From an uncultured Alphaproteobacteria bacterium (GTDB lineage Bacteria > Pseudomonadota > Alphaproteobacteria > SP197): 64,000 nucleotides of DNA. Where the stretch lies: NCBI GenBank assembly GCA_943787175.1, contig CALSLK010000006.1, forward strand, positions 1 to 64,000. The letters run 5' to 3'. The notes beneath the pieces are model-generated. The model saw only the letters and a list, made by a program, of their open reading frames with translations. It ran no database searches and had not been told where the DNA came from. The first letter of the stretch is position 1. Each line of letters opens with the position of its first letter. The translations under genes and the position numbers were made by a program. Of this stretch, positions 57,211 through 64,000 are shown one piece after another.

Positions 57211-58623
57211 CTAGATTCCCAGCTTGCGGCGCAAGGCACCAAGGTGCGGCCGCAAGGGACCGGACAATTGTCGGGCGCGGCCCATCATTGTGGCTGATAC
57301 AGGGGCCACCGCATCCTTGTGGCCGCTGTAGGAAAGCTTCGTGCGCTCTTCCATGAACATATGCTGGAACAACGCCATCACCCTGCCGACAGCTTGGGAA
57401 GAAACGTGGCGGTGGTCGGATTCCCAAGGGTTCGCGCTGCCATAAATCACGATCTCATAGGACGGGAAATAGAACACGTCTTCGGGGTGTCGGCTGGCAA
57501 ATTCATCGGCGGCCAGGCGCAGTTTGGCTTTGGACAACGCATTGGCTTCGACGACGTGCAAGCGATCCGAATAGGTCTTGTCGAGCGGTACCGGTGAGAC
57601 CGAGAGGATGATCTTGATCCCTGGGCGGTGCCGTTTGTAGCAAGTCAGCAGGCGTTCCAGCTCCTCGACATGTTCTTCGACGGTCAGGTTATGCGCGCGC
57701 ACCAGGGTCGGCTCCACCTTCCAGGGCCCGACACTGGTGAAGTCTCCGCTATGGGCAAACTTCCAGGCCTCGGTTGGCCCCAGGGTCAGGACAAAGGCCT
57801 CGCAGGCGAGCAAGGCACGCCGCAGGGCGTTGGAATGGCGCTGGTAGTCCTCAAGGTAGCCATCAAGGTCCTTGTAGGAAGCACGCACGCGCCGGAACGG
57901 GTCGAGCCAGAAGCCCTTGTCGATGGAAAGGATGTGTTCAGGCTCCCATTCACCAAAGGCGCGCTCCACCATCTGACGCATGGACACCACATTGAAGAGC
58001 GTTCCAGTGCGCGCCGGAGCCATGCGGTAGTTGGTACCCTGGATCTGATCAAGCGGCATATCGGGTGGCAAGTCGTCTTCCTCGATCACGTAGTTGTAAC
58101 CCCACAACTGCAACTGATGGGCAATGCGCAGAGCAAAACACGAGCCCGCACTACCGATGGCTGTATCACGCGTTATGAAGCGATGAGTCTGACGGCAGGG
58201 AAAGTCCTCAAGGATATCGAAGTAGTGACCGGGGTCGTCTGCCTTGAGCTTGGAATTGTTGGGCCACTGGATGACACGGGTCTTTTCAGGCTTGTCGCGC
58301 AGGTAACAGGTCGCATTGAACTGGGCGACCTTATGCAGGTGTCCGACAAGATCCTTCAGTGCCTGCCCTTGGGCGCCATCATCTGATTTGGCAACCAGCG
58401 CGACCAAGCTATCAAGGTCGCCCACGTTGTTCGCAGCAAGGATGTCACCCAGTGCTGTCAACGTTTCTTCTGCAAAACCTTCCTTGCGCAGACCCTCGAG
58501 CAGGCGTGTGTGGAACCGCAGATCTGACCAGATGAGCGGATCCGAAAGGATCAGGACATCATCCGGCCCGACGGCATTTGTGTCCGGCATGGCACGTTCC
58601 TTCTGTTCGGCGGACTTACTCAT
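57211..58623 (-). CDS. GSCFA-domain protein
   Basis: The 470-aa protein carries the name motif IGSAGSCFALRIAHQLQLWG at about residues 155-175 and then NYRMAPARTGTLFNVVSMRQ and ALLACEAFVLTLGPTEAW. GSCFA proteins are SGNH-related and occur in polysaccharide loci; their reaction is not well established. The start overlaps the upstream capsule-type gene by ATGA, and the stop is 7 bp before the ABC transporter start. Confidence 0.85.
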   Translation of the reverse strand: MSKSAEQKERAMPDTNAVGPDDVLILSDPLIWSDLRFHTRLLEGLRKEGFAEETLTALGDILAANNVGDLDSLVALVAKSDDGAQGQALKDLVGHLHKVAQFNATCYLRDKPEKTRVIQWPNNSKLKADDPGHYFDILEDFPCRQTHRFITRDTAIGSAGSCFALRIAHQLQLWGYNYVIEEDDLPPDMPLDQIQGTNYRMAPARTGTLFNVVSMRQMVERAFGEWEPEHILSIDKGFWLDPFRRVRASYKDLDGYLEDYQRHSNALRRALLACEAFVLTLGPTEAWKFAHSGDFTSVGPWKVEPTLVRAHNLTVEEHVEELERLLTCYKRHRPGIKIILSVSPVPLDKTYSDRLHVVEANALSKAKLRLAADEFASRHPEDVFYFPSYEIVIYGSANPWESDHRHVSSQAVGRVMALFQHMFMEERTKLSYSGHKDAVAPVSATMMGRARQLSGPLRPHLGALRRKLGI

Positions 58624-60378
58624 GTGTTGACGGCCGTTGTATTCACGGTTGGTGGGCTCAAGTCCTTCGAGCTGTCGATCGGCGCGGAGATGGCGGCCGA
58701 TTCAGTGCCTACGTGGTGTAAGGTCGCATGATCGGTGGTGACGTTGGACATGCAGTAACTGTCGGCGCACATCATTTTGAAAGTGTGAAAGAAACGTTCA
58801 CCTGAGGTGAACCACGCACTCAGAAGCTCACACTCTTGGTCAACCATATCGGGGTATTCCGACAGCCGGCTCTCCATGGTCAACCAGAGCGCATCCTGCT
58901 CACTGTCGTCTCCAAAGACCAATCCACATTGCCAACCAGGCATGCAGAAGGACAATCCAGATACGATCAGGGAACGCCTGCGAATTTCTGCAGAGTTCGC
59001 ATCACGCCACCAGGGTGTTGACAGGATGTCGAGATATTCCTGCCGGGTCTTGGGCCAGATGGCAAAGCCATAATCATGATACCAACCCTTGCCACTGAGC
59101 AGGACCGGCTTGCCATCAGTGGCATACTCTAGCCCCGCCGTGCCATGACACGTCACCACGGCATCGCAGGCCGCCCTTGACCGCAGCACCGTTCCATTCC
59201 TTCGGGCAGATACCAATGTGAGCGGGGAGTTCAGGCGGCAGGAGATCAACCATGGACTGACCCCCATACCAGACATCACAAGGGTGAGCCCGCAGCAACC
59301 AATTGGCTTTCCGGTTTGCTGCCATGACAGGCAGCGAAACCTCAAGCCAATCAGCAAAATCCCGGTACTGGTCAAGACCAAAGCAATGGGGATAATCAAA
59401 GAGGTTGGAAACATAAACCCCGATGATTGGGGTTTCAGCATCCCATTTCATAGCGGAAGTCACGGACGTTCTTTCCAGAGAAATTGTATCATTCTGGAAG
59501 GCGTGAATTGCACCGATGTCGGTGCTCTTTCCTGAAACTCTGCCTGTAACATGTTCTCCACCGGCCTCTGCCAGAGCGTTGGCACGAGACGGCTCCAAGG
59601 CCTCAAAGTCTTCGCGTTCCAACCTGTCACACCAATCAAACACATCCTCTGGACGGGTCAGGCGCCAAAACCGTTGTGTCCCGAAATTGCCGAACAGAAC
59701 GACCGTCGCAATGCCACGCTTGGCGGCAATCCACGATAGTGCGCTGAGTTCGTAGTTGAGGGCGTGGCTGAGCAGAAGCAGACTCGGCTGATGCATGTCG
59801 AGAGTCTGGACCGCAACATCCAACGCCGTCAGCGCCTTGGCCACACGGCCTTCCAATTGGGGATCGTCAAGATCAAGACTCGCTTTGCGTTGTTCCTTGA
59901 GGATGCTGTCATAGAGCTGGGCAGGCGGGAAATCGTGCGGCAATTTCCAGTTCAACACATCGTCGGGCGTCTGCGTGTCTTTGAGCAATCTCCGGGCCTC
60001 GGCGGTCGCCGCAGCATCACGACGGTCGATGTCGAGGATATGCTCTCGCACGATATTGAACGCCGCCGCGCAATTCCGCGACTCCCGGCGCGAATAGGGG
60101 CCCAGAAGTAGCACCATGGACTCAGGCTTGAGTCCCAGAGCACGCAACATCAGACCAAAGCGAAGCCAGTAGTGAGCATTGTACCAACTGCCGTCGACCA
60201 GGATTGTGCCATCGACTGCTGGAGAATCTGCCCGGCTTCCATCAACCAGCAATGCCAGGGCCCTGGCACGGTCGGCCACCAGGCGTTGGCGTTCCCGCCT
60301 GGCCGATGGGGAAAGCGCACGCTTGGCCATCACTACCCGCTCAGCAAATGGCTGCAAGACTTTGCGTAACGTCTTCAC
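58620..60378 (-). CDS. Capsule-type GT-B glycan protein, one frameshift
   Basis: The first 400 residues are in one frame (ILVDGSWYNAHYWLRFGLML, LLLGPYSRRESRNCAAAFNI, GVYVSNLFDYPHCFGLDQYR, WLLRAHPCDVWYGGQSMVDL). After an indel near 59180 the next frame gives DAVVTCHGTAGLEYATDGKP with VLLSGKGWYHDYGF, resembling the donor site of KpsS/LipB-like capsule transferases. The full length is about 585 aa. GTG at 60378 is the start. The C-terminal half after 59050 is less conserved-looking but stays open to 58620. Confidence 0.7.
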
Positions 60379-60425
60379 GACTGAGAAACCTTTCGCAGGG
60401 TCGCCGGGATGGCAATGGAAGCCAT

Positions 60426-61365
60426 TCAGAAGTCTTCTCCAGGGTCTTTGGGATAGGAGCCACGCTTGGCCAGTCCCAGCTCACGATAGCGCTCATAGGG
60501 CGTTGCATAGCGTGCGGGATAACAGTGAAACAACCAGAGCCGTTCGGGTATGGCCTGGCTGTGGAAACCCGCCACGATGGAGGGTGTTGTTGAGGAACGG
60601 TACGACCAGTCCGGCGGGGCCGTGCGGCTGGACAACCTCGTTGCGGTGCCGTTCGGAAATGACCCGCTCATAATGGTCATAGAGCGCGCCGTTGCGGTCA
60701 CCTGCTGCATCTTCCTGTTCGAGCCGGCCACGCAAGGCTGAGCGCTCCGTGCGGAATATCGACAATGCCTCTTTCCATGGCAATGCTTCGAGCGGTCCAT
60801 CTTCAGGCGTGGTTTCATCGAGATAGAACATCACATTGACGCAGCTGCCGGGCCCGGAATCGCTGTGCCAACGCTGCGACCCCATACGGATCTCACGCTT
60901 GGGGCTGTTGCGGTAGAGCAGAGCAAACCAGATGCGGAAATAGCAGCCGAAGTAATGTTGCAGGAAAACACCAAGATCAGCCCGGAACAGGCCTTCAAGC
61001 TCAGGGAAGTCGCGCCAAACCTCACCGGCATAGCGGTTGCCGCCCAGGGTTTCGGGGTCGCCCTGCCAGATCGTTTCCCCGGCCGCCTCACGCTTCGCCA
61101 ACGTTACGGCCATGCTGCGCGCGATCGTCTGCGTCACGGAGGAATGGAACGAGGTCACGCCGTCACGCTTGAAATCGTCGATGTTGGTGGCGAGTTCGCC
61201 AGGATCTGGCAAGGGGGCAGCCATTGCCTTCCTGCAGGCTTCCCAATCGGTGCTGTAGCGCGGTGCATCACGCCAGCCCAGTCGGCTGCGATGGCGTGTG
61301 ATCGAATGACGAAACAGCTGATCGGATACGGCCTGACGTAACACGTTCACCGCTCTTCTCCCCAT
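60426..61365 (-). CDS. Phytanoyl-CoA dioxygenase-like Fe(II)/2OG oxygenase, one frameshift
   Basis: A double-stranded beta-helix oxygenase is suggested by QRWHSDSGPGSCVNVMFYLD (HxD iron site) and NNTLHRGGF (distal His with a following Gly). After the His the frame breaks near 60575; the neighbouring frame reads SQAIPERLWLFHCYPARYAT and ends SYPKDPGEDF at 60426, which I take as the true end. The length is about 313 aa. Similar enzymes hydroxylate small molecules or sugars. It overlaps the small gene upstream by 19 bp. Confidence 0.75.
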
Positions 61366-61635
61366 ATCAAGATGATGCCAACGGTGCTGGCGCCCTCGCC
61401 TAGACTCCAGCGTACGCGGTCACCAAGGGTGATCCCGACCAAGGCCCGCTGACGCGGCTGATCGATACGGCCAAACCTGATCTGGCCGCTGTGATTACCC
61501 TGATCGGACACGATCAAACCCAGCAAGATATGGTCCTTACCGGCATGATCCCAACCGCGGTTTGTGATGGCGGATGGCGTGCATGAACAGGGCGTTCGAG
61601 GCCATCCAGTGAGGGAGGCCAACCAGGCTCGTCAT
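61347..61635 (-). CDS. Small protein, possible truncated GNAT acetyltransferase, frameshifted
   Basis: ATG at 61635 overlaps the formyltransferase stop (ATGA) and begins MTSLVGLPHWMASNALFMHA. After an indel near 61575 the frame continues with KDHILLGLIVSDQGNHSGQI, RFGRIDQPRQRALVGITLGD and ends IILIWGEER at 61347. The middle resembles the beta4-beta5 region of GNAT acetyltransferases acting on amino sugars (PseH-like), but the protein, about 95 aa, is too short for a full domain. Low certainty. Confidence 0.4.
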
Positions 61636-62359
61636 GCTCGCACCGCCTCGATCAGCGGCGTGTAACGCCCTGTACTCAGCCGCCGCTCAATCTCTTCGAT
61701 CACATCATCGCCCAGAGGCGTTCCCCAGCCACCATCACCCTGTGCCGTGAAGTCCGCCTCACCGAGCCTACCCTGCTGGAGCTCGAGAACGGCACTGGCC
61801 AGAAGGTCAAAGCCATGCCGGTACACCGCACAGCGCAAATCGTGGTAGCAGGTCACCTCATTGAGCGGAACATCCTCGATCATCAGAACCGGCCCTTCGT
61901 CCACGCCCTCAGTCATGCGATGGAGGGTATTGGCGACCGGCTCATCATTCATAACAGCGTGCTCAACCGCACAAGCCCCCACGATAGTCGGGTAGACGGC
62001 CAGGGTGGCAGTTTAGAACGCCCATCGGAGCAGCATGCAGCAACACCGTGTCGACAATGCGCGGCGTACCGGCATTGACCAGCAAATCAAGCTCCAGCGA
62101 CCTCACCAATTCCAGGCAGTCCGGCACCGTTGTGATCTGAGACGTAAAACCTGGGAGGTCTCTCAGGCAGAGGAAGAACTGGCAGCCTTCCTCCGGTGCG
62201 TTGTTCATGAACACGCAAATCGCGAGCTTTGATAGTAGCGGGATCAACCAGTACCGCGTCGATCGCCACACCCCGTTCCAGCATAGCCTGCACAATGCGC
62301 CCAGAAAGGATGCCATCGACTGTCGCCAACGCCCCGATCTTGAGCATGTTCCCGTTCAT
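61632..62359 (-). CDS. Formyltransferase-family protein, frameshifted
   Basis: The N-terminus has IGALATVDGILSGRIVQAML. A second frame (about 62240-61985) gives LDLLVNAGTPRIVDTVLLHA and the motif LNCHPGRLPDYRG, which matches the catalytic region of formyltransferases (H-x-x-x-x-P-x-Y-R-G). The third piece is VEHAVMNDEPVANTLHRMTE with VDEGPVLMIEDVPL. The total is about 242 aa. In a glycan locus an N-formyltransferase for an amino sugar is likely. It is coupled by ATGA overlaps at both ends. Confidence 0.75.
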
Positions 62360-63474
62360 GCCGTGGCTGCCTCAGGTCGGAGCAAGTGTGCAACCAGCCC
62401 CAGATAACGTTGTGTCGCGCCCGACGGCAACAGTTCGTCACAGCGCTCAACGGTCTTTCCCGCGGATCCAAGAAAGGACAGCAGCATCCTCTTCAAGTCT
62501 TCTCCTGTGGTGGCTACCGGAGTTGCGCCACCAGCGGTCGTCGGCAGCCAGGCCGCCTCCTTGATGTCCGGCAGCACTGAAAGTGTCGGCTTTTCCAACA
62601 GGCAGGCCTCGACCAGGAGAAAGGTTGTCATGCCGATGACAAGATCGGCACAGGTAATCAGGTCCAGGGGGTCTCCGCCATGGCTGACGGCATCTATCCT
62701 GTCGCGCAGCGCACCATAGTCCCCCGCCTGGTTCTTGGGATGGAGACGGAGCACGAAATGAGGCCGTGCCTCCATGCCTTCGAGAGTATCAAGCACCGCT
62801 TCGAGAATGACGGTTGTGCGGTCATCGCTTGTGCCACTACCGACAAAGTCCGAACCGGGAGCGATCCGGCTCGCCAACGGATTCAGCCGACTAACTGCCT
62901 CGGCCAGGAACACAACAAGCGGCTGGCCGGGTTTCAACCCTGGCGCCAGCCGAGCGCGAAACAAAGCGGTCGTCTCATCATCCATGGCCCGCCGACGGGC
63001 ACGCACGATGTCGTAATGGGGGTGGCCGCAGATCGTGATCCGGTCTGGACGGAAACCCAATCTTTCGTAGACCTTGGCGGTCGGGGAATCGGGCACAGCC
63101 AGCCAATCGGGAGCGTGATGAAGTGGATCGTCGCTCAAGCCGCGGAAACGGCGATCCGCATTGGCAAGCATGTCGATCGCCGCGACTGAGGGAATTGCGC
63201 GCGCACGGGCCGCCTCGATCATGGCCAGACTCGACCCCTCGCTATTCTCTGACGTTCCGGCCAGCACCAGGTCCGGCACCACAGAATCCAACGCATGCGC
63301 TGGTTCATCGCCGGGCCCATCATGCTGGTAACCCCGTGCGGTCAGAAATTCTGCCACACTGGAATCCGCAAGGAAGGTGACGTGATGGCCGGCCTCGCGC
63401 AGAGGAACCACGAGTGGGGCCACAACATTGGCTGCTCCGGGATCTTCGACATGCAGCAGGATACGGCTACTCAT
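62356..63474 (-). CDS. GT-B-fold glycan protein
   Basis: The 372-aa protein starts MSSRILLHVEDPGAANVVAP. Later segments are RITICGHPHYDIVRARRRAM, FVLRLHPKNQAGDYGALRDR and DLITCADLVIGMTTFLLVEA, which follow the architecture of 2-epimerase-like or glycosyltransferase GT-B folds. I chose ATG at 63474, overlapping the upstream stop by ATGA. Substrate unknown. Confidence 0.7.
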   Translation of the reverse strand: MSSRILLHVEDPGAANVVAPLVVPLREAGHHVTFLADSSVAEFLTARGYQHDGPGDEPAHALDSVVPDLVLAGTSENSEGSSLAMIEAARARAIPSVAAIDMLANADRRFRGLSDDPLHHAPDWLAVPDSPTAKVYERLGFRPDRITICGHPHYDIVRARRRAMDDETTALFRARLAPGLKPGQPLVVFLAEAVSRLNPLASRIAPGSDFVGSGTSDDRTTVILEAVLDTLEGMEARPHFVLRLHPKNQAGDYGALRDRIDAVSHGGDPLDLITCADLVIGMTTFLLVEACLLEKPTLSVLPDIKEAAWLPTTAGGATPVATTGEDLKRMLLSFLGSAGKTVERCDELLPSGATQRYLGLVAHLLRPEAATA

Positions 63475-64000
63475 GATGCGACCAGCCGGGATGCCGCAGC
63501 AGGCCCGTCTTCGAGGCACTTAAGAATTCTGCCGCTGAATTTCTGGCGTCGTAGCTCCAGGACAAAGTGTGCCCGTGCGCGGTTGGTATCGCGTGCAACC
63601 ACAAGCACAAATTCCATGAGACGCTGCAGCAGCGGTTCGTCCTGCATCCCAAAGCTCAGATGAGGTGTGAGACCCTGGAAATCTGGATAAAGCAGTTGCG
63701 TTACAGGAACGTTGACCTCCAGCACTTCTGGCTTACGAGTCAGTGCGATCTGGCCGCCTTGACACAGGATGCTCATGTCCCAGAGAAAATATGGATCACC
63801 CGGGAGCCGTGCGATGGTGAGCGGCAGGTTGATACTGCCGTCCCGCAGGGCCAGAAGATTCGTGTCACCCGAGCAGCCTGCATGCTCGACTTGCCAGTTG
63901 CGATCCCACCATTGATGAAACAGGTCGAACATGTGGACCCCGGAATGAACGGCAGACCCCGAATGGGCAAAGGATGCCGATAGAGGATTGCCTAGTTCAC
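63471..64000 (-). CDS. Gfo/Idh/MocA-like oxidoreductase, C-terminal part (runs off the window)
   Basis: The frame is open to the window edge, giving ELGNPLSASFAHSGSAVHSG and then VHMFDLFHQWWDRNWQVEHA. The combination of a Gly-rich strand with S-G-x-H-M-x-D-L-F is typical of the C-terminal domain of Gfo/Idh/MocA dehydrogenases. About 176 residues are visible; the NAD-binding half lies beyond base 64000. ATG at 63932 is internal, not the start. Confidence 0.7.
   Translation of the reverse strand, partial: ELGNPLSASFAHSGSAVHSGVHMFDLFHQWWDRNWQVEHAGCSGDTNLLALRDGSINLPLTIARLPGDPYFLWDMSILCQGGQIALTRKPEVLEVNVPVTQLLYPDFQGLTPHLSFGMQDEPLLQRLMEFVLVVARDTNRARAHFVLELRRQKFSGRILKCLEDGPAAASRLVAS

Overview
The window is GC-rich and comes from an alphaproteobacterium, probably Rhodospirillales-like. 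The basis is a CpaB/C/D/E/F-type Tad pilus locus with CpaD, the DUF2849-CysI-DUF934 sulfite reductase unit, and the general look of the proteins. No rRNA, tRNA, CRISPR array or insertion sequence was seen.

Layout. 0-15 kb is a Tad (Flp) pilus locus. cpaB-cpaC-cpaD-cpaE-cpaF-tadB-tadC lie on +. A TPR/SPOR lipoprotein (TadD-like) lies on -. A secretin N-domain-like protein sits behind a 9-bp tandem repeat, followed by a degenerate receiver/GGDEF regulator on +. Three TadE/TadG-type pseudopilin genes lie on -. No Flp pilin or prepilin peptidase is in the window, so they probably lie upstream of base 1. 15-18.4 kb holds a badly frameshifted GT2 / GtrA / polytopic glycosyltransferase trio. 18.4-26.3 kb is mixed: an interrupted flavin amine oxidase, a glycosyltransferase, the sulfite reductase unit, a polytopic membrane protein, a YceI protein and a metallo-beta-lactamase-fold hydrolase.

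26.3-64 kb is a surface-glycan locus, almost all on -, with repeated 4-bp ATGA/GTGA overlaps. It holds glycosyltransferases, five methyltransferases, two AsnB-type amidotransferases, a Gmd-like dehydratase, an SDR epimerase and a nonulosonate branch (NeuB fused to a cupin, HAD phosphatase, CMP-sugar synthetase). It also holds an ABC exporter, a GSCFA protein, a capsule-type GT-B protein, a formyltransferase and a 2OG oxygenase.

The most notable content is at 47.9-55.3 kb. A PEP-synthase-like protein of about 770 aa, a class I glutamine-amidotransferase-like hydrolase, a nucleotidyltransferase and a CysC-like kinase occur in the same order as Campylobacter jejuni Cj1418-Cj1417-Cj1416-Cj1415. 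Those four enzymes make the cytidine diphosphoramidate donor for O-methyl phosphoramidate capsule decoration. Between the third and fourth genes lie an SGNH-like protein and a sulfatase-fold protein with Thr in the nucleophile position; these are candidates for transfer or trimming of the phosphoramidate group. A phosphoramidate-decorated, possibly nonulosonate-containing glycan in an alphaproteobacterium is the main hypothesis.

Caveat: single-base frameshifts cluster at about 0.1-0.3, 15-18, 29.1, 31-36, 52-53.5, 56.5-57.2, 59.2, 60.6 and 61.5-62.3 kb, with good homology continuing in another frame. I read most of these as sequence or assembly errors, but real decay cannot be excluded. Joined coordinates for such genes are my reconstruction.
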